Positions 7,917-15,543 of a stretch of DNA of 64,000 nucleotides are shown piece by piece. The stretch's first letter is position 1. Each line of letters opens with the position of its first letter. The stretch lies in the NCBI GenBank assembly GCA_020161815.1, contig JAIUOP010000001.1:62001-126000 (forward strand). Direction: 5' to 3'. A model generated the notes under the pieces. The model saw nothing but the letters and a program-made list of their open reading frames with translations, was not told where the DNA came from and did not search any database. Source of the stretch: Actinomycetota bacterium. GTDB taxonomy: Bacteria; Actinomycetota; Actinomycetes; Actinomycetales; Dermatophilaceae. Position numbers and translations under genes: made by a program.

Positions 7917-8486
7917 TCAGACGATGGTGATCTGCGGCCCGAAGAGCGCCATCGCCGCGATCGCCCGCTCGTGGTTCTCAGGCGACGACCCCGCGCACGC
8001 CGACTCCACCACGTGCACCGTCGCGCCGGCATCGGCCGCCGGCAGGGCCGTCGCGATGACGCAGCAGTCGGTCGACACCCCGGCCAGGGCCAGCCGCGGC
8101 TGGTCGCCCACGATCGCCCGCAGGCCGGCGCCCCACTTGCCGAAGGTCGGCTCGGTCACGACGTGGCGCGCCGCCGAGCGCAACTCGGGGACGACGGCAT
8201 ACAAGGGGTCATCGTCCGGGACGAGCGCGAACGGCCAGTCCTCGTAGTACGGACCCCACGACCCGCCGAGCCCGGCGTCGGCGACGAACCGGGTGACCAC
8301 CGTCCGCTCCGGCCCGAACGCCCGCGCCAGCTCCACGATCCGCGGCACCGTCTGCACCCACAGCGGCGAGCCCCACGGGGAGGTCTCCGGCGAGGCGAAG
8401 ATCGCCTGCGGGTCGATGATGACCAGCCACTCGTCGTCGGCCGGCGTCACCCCTTCGTATGCCGTCCGCTCGCCTCCCGTGGTCAC
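7917..8486 (-). CDS. Isochorismatase-like cysteine hydrolase
   Basis: A 189-residue cysteine hydrolase of the isochorismatase-like fold. The triad is visible: Asp in EWLVIIDPQ (about 17-25), Lys in EPTFGKWG and Cys in GVSTDCCV (about 130-137). Relatives include nicotinamidase, N-carbamoylsarcosine amidase and ureidoacrylate hydrolase. Its GTG overlaps the TGA of the upstream NCS1 permease, so the pair likely imports a nitrogen compound and hydrolyses it; that substrate link is inference. Confidence 0.85.
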   Translation of the reverse strand: MTTGGERTAYEGVTPADDEWLVIIDPQAIFASPETSPWGSPLWVQTVPRIVELARAFGPERTVVTRFVADAGLGGSWGPYYEDWPFALVPDDDPLYAVVPELRSAARHVVTEPTFGKWGAGLRAIVGDQPRLALAGVSTDCCVIATALPAADAGATVHVVESACAGSSPENHERAIAAMALFGPQITIV

Positions 8487-9973
8487 GCGCGGCCCTCCTG
8501 GCGGGCCACCTTCGCCTTCCGGGCGACGTAGGTGATGAGGAAGGACAGGACGAGGGCGAGGAGGACGCCGAGGTTGGCATAGGCGAAGTTGCCCTCCCAG
8601 TAGCCGTCGGCGGCGTTCCACGTCCCGAGGCCGAGCGGCTCGAGGAGGAAGCCCTGCCAGTTGTTCCAGGTGGCGTCGGCGGCGAAGTTGTTGACGACCA
8701 GGCCCCAGCCGAGGATCGAGGTCACGACCATGGTGCCGATCGAGGTCCAGTCCCACGCGCCGTAACGACCGCGCGCGTCGAAGAGGTCGTCGTCGTCGTA
8801 GTCACGCTTCCGCAGGGCGATGTCGGCGATCATGATCCCCGCCCACGAGGCGAGCGGCACCCCGAGGGTGATGAGGAAGGACTGGAAGGGGTTGAGGAAG
8901 TTCTTCGCGACGAAGACGACGTAGAAGGTGCCCAGGGTCAGGATGACGCCGTCGACGAGCGCGGCCATCGGGCGGGGGATCCTCACGCCCAGGGAGAGCA
9001 GCGTCAGGCCCGAGGAGTAGATGCCGAGGACGGCGCCGGAGACGAGGGAGAGGATCGCGGCGAGGAGGAAGGGCACGAGCACCCAGGTCGGGAGGAGCGT
9101 GGCCAGGGTGCCGATCGGGTCGGCCGCGATGCCCTCCTTGACCTTCTCGTCCGAGCCGGCGAGGGCCAGGCCGTAGCAGACGAGCAGGGCGGGGGCGATG
9201 GCGCCGCCGAGGGTGTTCCAGGCGACGATCGCCCCGCCGGAGGCGCTGCGGTGCTGGTAACGCGACCAGTCGGCGGCGATGTTGATCCAACCAAGGCCGA
9301 ACCCGGTCATCACCATGACGAGCGCGCCGATCGTCGCGCCGAGGCTTCCGGCGGGGATCGAGGTGAGGGTGCCGAAGTCCACGTGGCTGAGCGTCATGAG
9401 GACGTAGAGGATCGTGATCGCGCCGGTGATCCACGTGAGCACCGACTGCATGCGCATGATGATGTGGTAGCCGGCGACCGAGGCGAGCACGATCATCGCG
9501 GCGACGACGACGGCGGCGATGACCTTCGTGGCCGTGCCGCCGCCCCAGCCGAGGCGTTCGAAGATCGTGGCCGTGGCGAGCACTGCCATGATCGCCAGGA
9601 AGGTCTCCCAGCCGATCGAGACCAGCCACGAGATGACGCCGGGAACCTTCTGGCCCTGCACGCCGAAGGCTGCCCGCGAGAGGATCATCGTCGGGGCGGA
9701 TCCCCGCTTGCCCGCGATGGCGATGACGCCGCAGAGGGCGAAGGAGATGACGACGCCGATGATGGTGACGACGATCGCCTGCCAGAAGGAGATGCCGAAG
9801 CCGAGGACGAACGCGGCGTAGGAGATGCCGAAGACGGAGACGTTCGCCGCGAACCACGGCCAGAAGAGGTCACGAGGCCGCGCGGTCCGCTCGGACTCCT
9901 CGATGATCTCGATGCCGGTGGTCTCGACGCCGAGGCGTCGCACGTCTTGGGCCGAGGGATGGGCAGTGCTCAT
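8483..9973 (-). CDS. NCS1-family purine/pyrimidine permease
   Basis: A 496-residue integral membrane protein with about 12 hydrophobic helices. It starts with a soluble N-terminus (GVETTGIEIIEESERTARPRD) followed by LFWPWFAANVSV, the signature entry of the cytosine/purine NCS1 symporter family. GFGLGWINIAADWSRYQ (about 222-238) corresponds to the family's substrate and cation region. Likely substrates are cytosine, purines, hydantoin or thiamine-like compounds. It is first in an operon with a cysteine hydrolase and a GNAT and lies close to the pur genes, in line with nucleobase salvage (inference). Confidence 0.9.
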   Translation of the reverse strand: MSTAHPSAQDVRRLGVETTGIEIIEESERTARPRDLFWPWFAANVSVFGISYAAFVLGFGISFWQAIVVTIIGVVISFALCGVIAIAGKRGSAPTMILSRAAFGVQGQKVPGVISWLVSIGWETFLAIMAVLATATIFERLGWGGGTATKVIAAVVVAAMIVLASVAGYHIIMRMQSVLTWITGAITILYVLMTLSHVDFGTLTSIPAGSLGATIGALVMVMTGFGLGWINIAADWSRYQHRSASGGAIVAWNTLGGAIAPALLVCYGLALAGSDEKVKEGIAADPIGTLATLLPTWVLVPFLLAAILSLVSGAVLGIYSSGLTLLSLGVRIPRPMAALVDGVILTLGTFYVVFVAKNFLNPFQSFLITLGVPLASWAGIMIADIALRKRDYDDDDLFDARGRYGAWDWTSIGTMVVTSILGWGLVVNNFAADATWNNWQGFLLEPLGLGTWNAADGYWEGNFAYANLGVLLALVLSFLITYVARKAKVARQEGRA

Positions 9974-10049
9974 GGCGTGAGCATGTCAGATCCCGGGCGC
10001 GCAATGTGCGCACCGACGTCCGAGGGTCTCAGGAGTGGGGGGCTGCCCG

Positions 10050-10241
10050 TCAGGGTCGCCCGGTGGCCCACTGTTCGTAGTCGTCGTCCTCGTCCCAGTC
10101 CGTGCGACGGGCCGTGGACCCGTTGCTCGTCGTGGAACTGTGCAGTTCTCGCTCAAGCGCTGACAGGTCGGTGTCCGGGCTGTAGTACTTCAGCTCGCGA
10201 GCGACCTTCGTCTGCTTGGCCTTGGCTCGGCCGCGCCCCAT
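10050..10241 (-). CDS. DUF3073 family protein
   Basis: A 63-residue protein starting MGRGRAKAKQTKVARELKYY, the highly conserved opening of DUF3073, found near purM throughout actinomycetes (Rv0810c position). The C-terminal half is acidic (DWDEDDDYEQW). Function unknown. Compared with mycobacteria, about 4 kb of extra genes separate it from purM here. The region upstream (10242-10414, shared with the DUF1345 gene end) holds a TTGACC box on the minus strand that could be its -35 element and an 8-bp inverted repeat (10353-10360 with 10394-10401). Confidence 0.9.
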   Translation of the reverse strand: MGRGRAKAKQTKVARELKYYSPDTDLSALERELHSSTTSNGSTARRTDWDEDDDYEQWATGRP

Positions 10242-10414
10242 GGCGTGACCCCCTCGGGAACTCAGCCGGAGGCGCATCGTGAACATCGAGGACGACCGTC
10301 GAGAACGGGGCCGCCTCGACTCCACGGAGCGGCCCCGGGAATCGTGTTTGTCGTGAGGTCAACACTACATGCGTTGGGCAAATCGGGAAGGTGGACCTCA
10401 CCTGCCGAGCGGAT

Positions 10415-11116
10415 TCATCCGGCGAGCCCGGCGATGAGGTTGATCGTTGCGGCCACCGCGACGGTCCCGAACAGGTAGGACAGCCACGCGTGGCCCAGGG
10501 CGATCCGCCGGACGCGCGTGGTCTTCAGGTCGGTGTCCGAGATCGCGAAGCTCACCCCGACGGCGAAGGCTGTGTACAGGAAGTCGCCGTAGGCCGGCTG
10601 CTCGTCCATGTGGTAATCGATGCAGTCCTCCTCCGCGTTGTGCCAGTGCCGGGCGTAGCGCAAGCCGTACATCGTGTGGATGAGCAACCAGCCGGAGAGC
10701 ACCGCGCCGAGCGTGATGAGTGCCTCGACCGCCTTGGCCGAGTCCGACGTTCCCTTGGCGAGGAGCATCATGCCGACGCCGGCCAGGCTCGCGAGGGCGC
10801 CGGCGAGGACGACGAGGTCAGTGATCGAGCGGCCGGGGTCGAGCCCTTCGACATAGTCCTTGGTCTCGGCCGGCGTGGCCCGCATGATCCGCACGATGAG
10901 GGGGAGGGTGAACGCGAGGGCGGAGACGATGAAGCCCACGAGGATGCTGCCGATGCTCCCCGAGTCCTTCGGGACGGGGACGAGCAGGGCGACGACCGTG
11001 CCGATCACGACGGCGATGCCCAGGCGCACCAGCTTGTGCCGGTCGTGGTGGCGCCGCGGTGAGCTGCCTTGCGTGCTGCTCTGGGTCTGGGACTGCTCGG
11101 AATTCTGCTCGGCCAC
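10415..11116 (-). CDS. DUF1345 family membrane protein
   Basis: A 233-residue protein with a Gln/Ser-rich N-terminus (about 3-20) and five apparent membrane helices. It ends in the DUF1345 pattern: HTMYGLRYARHWHNAEEDC then QPAYGDFLYTAFAVGVSFAI and SDTDLKTTRVRRIALGHAWL. Members are uncharacterised. The GTG start (VAEQNSEQSQ) lies 40 bases from the divergent fgd start, so the two share a promoter region. Confidence 0.85.
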   Translation of the reverse strand: MAEQNSEQSQTQSSTQGSSPRRHHDRHKLVRLGIAVVIGTVVALLVPVPKDSGSIGSILVGFIVSALAFTLPLIVRIMRATPAETKDYVEGLDPGRSITDLVVLAGALASLAGVGMMLLAKGTSDSAKAVEALITLGAVLSGWLLIHTMYGLRYARHWHNAEEDCIDYHMDEQPAYGDFLYTAFAVGVSFAISDTDLKTTRVRRIALGHAWLSYLFGTVAVAATINLIAGLAG

Positions 11117-11156
11117 AACCGGAGCGTAGGCCCGGCATCTGGGGGAGGATGCTCCC

Positions 11157-12176
11157 ATGACCCTGAGAATCGGCTGGAAAGCGTCGGCGGAGCAGTTCGC
11201 GCCAGGTGAGCTCGCGGCATACGCGGTCCTGGCCGAGGAGCTGGGACTGGACTCGGTGACGATCAGCGACCACTTCCAGCCCTGGCGTCTCAACGGCGGG
11301 CACGCGCCCAATGCGCTTGCGTGGCTGGGGTTCGTCGCGGCGCGCACCGAGCGGGTCATCCTGGGAACGAGCGTGCTCACGCCGACCTTCCGCTACAACC
11401 CCGCGGTGGTGGCGCAGGAGTTCGCCACCCTCGCGTGCCTGGCACCGGGACGGGTGTTCCTCGGGGTCGGCAGCGGTGAGGCCCTCAACGAGGTCGCCGT
11501 CGGGTCGGTGGAGGGGGAGTGGCCGGAGTTCAAGGAGCGCTTCGGGCGGCTGCGGGAGGCGGTGCAGCTGATGCGGGCGCTGTGGACCGAGGAGTCCGTG
11601 AGCTTCGAGGGCGAGTACTACCGCACCGTCGACGCCCGGATCTTCGACCGCCCGGAGGAGCCGGTGCCGGTCTTCGTCGCGGCCGGCGGTCCGATGGTGG
11701 CGAGGTATGCCGGGCGGGTCGCCGATGGCTTCATCTGCACCTCGGGCAAGGGGCGTGAGCTGTATGCCGATCAGCTCATTCCCGCGGTCGCCGAGGGTCG
11801 CGAGAAGGCGGGCCGCGCGGGGGAGCCGATCGAGCGGATGATCGAGATCAAGGTGTCCTGGGACCCCGATGCCGCGCTGGCGCTGGAGAACACCCGCTTC
11901 TGGGCGCCGCTGTCCCTGACCGCTGAGCAGAAGCACTCGATCCATTCGCCGGCCCAGATGGAGGAGGCGGCGGACGCGCTGCCGATCGAGCAGGTGGCCA
12001 AGAGGTGGATCGTGGCGTCACGGCCCGAGGACGTGGTGGAGGCGGTGCGCTTCTACACGGATCTGGGGTTCGACCACCTCGTGCTGCACGGTCCGGGGCA
12101 CGACCAGGAGCGCTTCCTGCGGACTCTGTCCGAGCAGGTGCTGCCGGGTCTGCGGGAGCTCGTCCCGGCCGCCTGA
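11157..12176 (+). CDS. fgd: F420-dependent glucose-6-phosphate dehydrogenase
   Basis: Oxidises glucose-6-phosphate to 6-phosphogluconolactone and reduces coenzyme F420, the main source of F420H2 in actinomycetes. The 339-residue protein closely follows mycobacterial Fgd1: [12 protein letters not shown] at the start, catalytic His in TISDHFQPW (about 37-45), [18 protein letters not shown] (about 67-84) and [12 protein letters not shown] with the conserved Glu (about 101-112). The usual length is about 336. No F420 biosynthesis gene is in the window, so cofactor supply must be elsewhere. Confidence 0.95.
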   Translation: MTLRIGWKASAEQFAPGELAAYAVLAEELGLDSVTISDHFQPWRLNGGHAPNALAWLGFVAARTERVILGTSVLTPTFRYNPAVVAQEFATLACLAPGRVFLGVGSGEALNEVAVGSVEGEWPEFKERFGRLREAVQLMRALWTEESVSFEGEYYRTVDARIFDRPEEPVPVFVAAGGPMVARYAGRVADGFICTSGKGRELYADQLIPAVAEGREKAGRAGEPIERMIEIKVSWDPDAALALENTRFWAPLSLTAEQKHSIHSPAQMEEAADALPIEQVAKRWIVASRPEDVVEAVRFYTDLGFDHLVLHGPGHDQERFLRTLSEQVLPGLRELVPAA

Positions 12177-12245
12177 GACAGTCGAAAGTAGACCAAGAGC
12201 CGTCTCGAACGTGTCGAGACGGCTCTTGGTCTACTTTCGACTGTC
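12177..12245. terminator. Exceptionally long perfect hairpin between convergent genes
   Basis: Arms 12177-12208 and 12214-12245 are perfectly complementary over 32 bp with a 5-base loop (ACGTG). It starts directly after the fgd stop and ends 25 bases from the end of the convergent YceI gene, so it most likely ends transcription from both sides. There is no clear T-run on either side. Ordinary terminators have stems of 8-15 bp, so the size is unusual. Confidence 0.75.
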
Positions 12246-12270
12246 TGGGAGGCCCCGGGCGGGGCGCTGG

Positions 12271-12813
12271 TCAGGCCTGCTTGATGGCGCTGATGTCCAG
12301 GACGAGCTTGATCTTCTTGGAGACGAGCACGCCACCGGTCTCGAGGGCGGCGTTCCAGGTCAGGCCCCAGTCCTCGCGCTCGACCTCGGTCTCCGCCGAG
12401 AAGCCGATGCGGGCGTTGCCGAAGGGGTCGGTCGCGGAGCCGTTGAACTCGGCCTCGAGCTCGACGCTCTTGGTGATGCCCTTGATGGTCAGGTCGCCGA
12501 CGAGCACGAACTCGTCGCCCTTGACGTCCTTGACGCCGGTGGAGACGAAGGTGATCTCCGGGTTCTTCTCTGCGTCGAAGAAGTCGGCCGACTTCAGGTG
12601 GCCGTCGCGGTCGGCGTTGCCGGTGTCGACCGAGTCGACCTTCATCGTCGCGGTGGCGCTGGAGGCGGCGAAGTCGTCGGCCACGGTGATCGTGCCGGTG
12701 ACGTCGCGGAACCAGCCGCGGACCTTGGTGACCATCGCGTGGCGGGCGACGAAGCCGACCTCGGAGTGCGACGGGTCGATGGTGTAGGTGCCGGAGGTGA
12801 TCGAGATGCTCAT
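12271..12813 (-). CDS. YceI-family (lipid-binding) protein
   Basis: A 180-residue YceI-like protein: SGTYTIDPSHSEVGFVARHAMVTKVRG is the family's start, followed by the alternating beta pattern ending DWGLTWNAALETGGVLVSKK. The fold is a lipocalin-like barrel binding polyisoprenoid-type lipids. No signal peptide is seen, so it is probably cytoplasmic, as usual for this actinobacterial subgroup. The ATG has a short spacing to the promoter region, which contains a near-palindromic operator candidate (12863-12881). Confidence 0.9.
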   Translation of the reverse strand: MSISITSGTYTIDPSHSEVGFVARHAMVTKVRGWFRDVTGTITVADDFAASSATATMKVDSVDTGNADRDGHLKSADFFDAEKNPEITFVSTGVKDVKGDEFVLVGDLTIKGITKSVELEAEFNGSATDPFGNARIGFSAETEVEREDWGLTWNAALETGGVLVSKKIKLVLDISAIKQA

Positions 12814-12862
12814 GGGGATGTCCTTTGCGTGGCTGGGTCGTGCGCTGTCGATGGGACAACCT

Positions 12863-12881
12863 AATAGAACGTTCAACTATT
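12863..12881. promoter_or_regulatory. Operator-like palindrome upstream of the YceI gene
   Basis: AATAG-AACGTTCAA-CTATT has symmetric 5-bp arms around GAACGTTC. It lies 50-70 bases upstream of the YceI start and about 65 bases upstream of the CoA-transferase start on the other strand. The sequence is strikingly AT-rich for this genome. TTGAAC-type palindromes are common MarR-family sites; the regulator is not identified. Confidence 0.5.
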
Positions 12882-12943
12882 CCGCAAGGGGAGAACTTTC
12901 TCTACCCCCTGTCCCGCCGCTCCTGCCGAGTAGGTTGGCGGGC

Positions 12944-14080
12944 ATGCGCACCGGAGCGGGTCCCCTGGCAGGTCTACGCGTGGTCGAGCTTGCCGGGATC
13001 GGGCCGGCGCCGTATGCCGCACTCCTCCTCGCCGAGCTCGGGGCCGATGTCGTCCGCGTCGACCGACCCGGCTCCGAGGTCCCGCTCGGCCTGGCCGGAC
13101 TGGACCGCTCCCGACCCAGCGTGGCGGTCGACCTCAAGCACTCCAGCGGCGCGGAGGTCGTCCGCCGCCTCGCCGACGAGGCCGACGTCTTCATCGAGGG
13201 GCTGCGACCGGGGGTGACCGAGCGGCTCGGGCTCGGCCCCGACGACCTGCTCGCCCGGAACCCGCGACTCGTCTACGGCCGGATGACCGGCTGGGGCCAG
13301 GCCGGTCCCTGGGCGCAGCGTGCCGGCCACGACCTCACCTATGCCGCGATCAGCGGCGCCCTCCACCTGTGCGGTCCCGCCGACCGGCCGGTGCCGCCCG
13401 TCAACGTCCTCGCCGACTTCGGCGGGGGATCGCTCTTCCTCGTCGTGGGGGTCCTCGCGGCCCTGCCGTCCCGCACTGCCACCGGCGGTGGCCAGGTCGT
13501 CGACGCGGCGATGGTCGACGGCGCCGCCTCCCTCGTCACGATGATCCATGCCCTGGCGAACATGGGGCTCTGGCAGGACCGGCGGGAGGCCAACCTCCTC
13601 GACGGTGGCGCGCCCTTCTACGCCACCTATGCCTGTGCCGACGACCGGTTCGTCGCCGTCGGCGCCCTCGAGCCGGCCTTCCACGCCGAGTTCGTGCGGC
13701 TGCTCGAGGTCGACCTCGAGGGCGAGCAGTACGACGTGGCCGCCTGGCCGGCCCATCGCGAGGCCATCGCTGCCCGGTTCCGCACCCGCACCCGCGACGA
13801 GTGGGCCGACCACTTCGAGGACAGTGACGCCTGCGTCGCCCCGGTCCTCACCCTCGCCGAGGCGCCTCGCCACCCGCACCTGAGCGCCCGGGGCACCTTC
13901 GTCGACACGGCCCAGGGGCCGGTGCCGCGGATCGCGCCCCGCTTCTCGGCCACCCCCACTGTCGATCCCACGCCCGCCCGCGCGCCGGGAGCCGACACGA
14001 AGGCGGTGCTGGGCGCCGCCGGATTCTCGGACACCGAGATCGAGGAGCTGATCGCCGCCGGCGCCGTGCGCCAGGGCTGA
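12944..14080 (+). CDS. CaiB/BaiF CoA-transferase family protein (alpha-methylacyl-CoA racemase-like)
   Basis: A 378-residue class III CoA-transferase-fold protein. GPLAGLRVVELAGIGPAPYA (about 5-24) and LAELGADVVRVDRPG (about 27-41) are the family opening. RNPRLVYGRMTGWGQAGPWA and GHDLTYAAISGAL (about 104-140) resemble alpha-methylacyl-CoA racemases (Mcr), which epimerise 2-methyl-branched acyl-CoAs for beta-oxidation. Asp in the GHDL motif is the expected catalytic base/acid pair partner. Racemase is the best guess; a CoA-transferase cannot be excluded. Lipid genes follow directly. Confidence 0.85.
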   Translation: MRTGAGPLAGLRVVELAGIGPAPYAALLLAELGADVVRVDRPGSEVPLGLAGLDRSRPSVAVDLKHSSGAEVVRRLADEADVFIEGLRPGVTERLGLGPDDLLARNPRLVYGRMTGWGQAGPWAQRAGHDLTYAAISGALHLCGPADRPVPPVNVLADFGGGSLFLVVGVLAALPSRTATGGGQVVDAAMVDGAASLVTMIHALANMGLWQDRREANLLDGGAPFYATYACADDRFVAVGALEPAFHAEFVRLLEVDLEGEQYDVAAWPAHREAIAARFRTRTRDEWADHFEDSDACVAPVLTLAEAPRHPHLSARGTFVDTAQGPVPRIAPRFSATPTVDPTPARAPGADTKAVLGAAGFSDTEIEELIAAGAVRQG

Positions 14081-14166
14081 GCCCACTCCTCACGGAGGCT
14101 GTGCCCCGAGCCCAAGGGAGCATAGGGTGCCTCTCACGTCGAACCACCGAGCACGAAGGCCTTCCG

Positions 14167-15543
14167 ATGACGCTCCCGCGCCTGTCCCCCGAGGACCGCG
14201 CCCTCCTGCGCAGCGATCGTGACCCGCGCTCGCGCCCCACGATCGGCCAGTTCGCCGTCCTCGCCGGCTCCCCCGACTGGGAGCTGCTGCGGGAGCGGAT
14301 CGACCGCGCCAGCCGGGTGCGGCGTGCTCTGCGGGAGCGGGCCGTGGAGCCGACACTCGCCACGACCGAGCCCCGGTGGGTCGTCGACCCCGACTTCGAC
14401 CTCGATCGCCACGTGCGCCGGATCGCCCTCCCCGCGCCCGGCACGCGTGAGCAGCTGACCACCCTCGTCGAGCAGCTGCTCGCGACCCCCTTCGACCCGG
14501 CGGCACCGTTGTGGACGCTGACCTGCGTCGACGGGGTGGAGGGCGGGGCCGCCGTCATCGCGGTGGCCAGCCCGCTCGTGCGTGACCAGGGCGGACCGGT
14601 CGACCTGCTGGCCCTGGCGTTCGACGGTGGCAGTGACGGCACCCCGATGCCGGCCCAACCCGTGCCGACCGACCTCGAGCCGACGGACCTCGCGCGCGCT
14701 GGGGTCAGGGAGCTGCCCTGGCGCGCCGTCGGACTGGCCCTTGGCGGGGTCAACCAGGCCGCCGGCCTCGCCGTGCAGGCGGCGACCCACCCGCGCGGCG
14801 TGATCGACCAGGCGCTGTTGCTCATGAGCCCGCCCGCGCCGCCTCGCGGGTCCGCGCTCATCGCCGGCCGCGGCACGACGCGGCGGCTGGTGCTGCGCTC
14901 GGTGCCCGTGGCTCGCGTCCTGTCGGCTCCGGCGCACCGCGGGGTCGATCGGGTGCACCTGGCGGCCGTGCGTGCCGCCCTGCTCCGCTACCACGAGGAG
15001 CTCGGCCTGCCCCAGGGGGCGCTGCAGATCACCGAGGCCAGTCACCCGGCGGCGATGCGTCGCGCACTGGCGCCCGAGTCGGACCCGATCGACACCTACG
15101 GGCGGCTGCTCCCGCTCATGCCCGCGGGCATCGTCGACGCTGTCGTGCGTCCCTCCCGTGGCGTCGACATCGCGGTCGCGGCGATCCGCGTCGAGCGGCC
15201 CGGAGCGCTGGGGTCGGCCACCGTCACGCAGCGGTATGCCGTGGGCCCGGTTCCCGGCAATGCCGTCACGTCCGTGGCACTCACCGACGGCGACGTGATG
15301 ACCATCGCCCTGCGCTACGACACCGAGGCGATCAAGGATCCGGGCCTGCTGGAGCGGTGCCTCGACCAGGCCCTCGAGGACACCCTCGGCCCGGCCACCG
15401 CCGCGCCGACGCCGGCCACCTCTGCGAAGCGCGCTCCGGCCAGGGCTGCGGCGAAGCGCGCTTCCGCGACCCAGTCACCGGACAAGCGCGCGGCCACGAA
15501 GGCCTCGGCCCGATCGGTCCGCACGCGGAAGGCGGGGGCATGA
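14167..15543 (+). CDS. WS/DGAT-fold acyltransferase-like protein with degenerate active site and basic tail
   Basis: A 458-residue protein with the overall pattern of wax ester synthase/diacylglycerol acyltransferases (start LSPEDRALLRSD, later PLWTLTCVDGVEGGAAVI, and HLAAVRAALLRYHEELG). The catalytic HHxxxDG motif is replaced by SPLVRDQGGPVDLL (about 136-150), so both histidines are missing. The last ~50 residues are rich in Ala, Lys and Arg (SAKRAPARAAAKRA repeats), like a histone-H1 tail. The M. tuberculosis homologous locus (Rv2484c-Rv2482c) has the same order. It may be a scaffold or regulator rather than an enzyme. Its stop overlaps the next ATG (ATGA). Confidence 0.75.
   Translation: MTLPRLSPEDRALLRSDRDPRSRPTIGQFAVLAGSPDWELLRERIDRASRVRRALRERAVEPTLATTEPRWVVDPDFDLDRHVRRIALPAPGTREQLTTLVEQLLATPFDPAAPLWTLTCVDGVEGGAAVIAVASPLVRDQGGPVDLLALAFDGGSDGTPMPAQPVPTDLEPTDLARAGVRELPWRAVGLALGGVNQAAGLAVQAATHPRGVIDQALLLMSPPAPPRGSALIAGRGTTRRLVLRSVPVARVLSAPAHRGVDRVHLAAVRAALLRYHEELGLPQGALQITEASHPAAMRRALAPESDPIDTYGRLLPLMPAGIVDAVVRPSRGVDIAVAAIRVERPGALGSATVTQRYAVGPVPGNAVTSVALTDGDVMTIALRYDTEAIKDPGLLERCLDQALEDTLGPATAAPTPATSAKRAPARAAAKRASATQSPDKRAATKASARSVRTRKAGA

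Noticed and set aside
10353-10401. 8-bp inverted repeat GTGAGGTC/GACCTCAC as a terminator
   Set aside because: The 33-base loop is too large and no other support exists; chance is likely.
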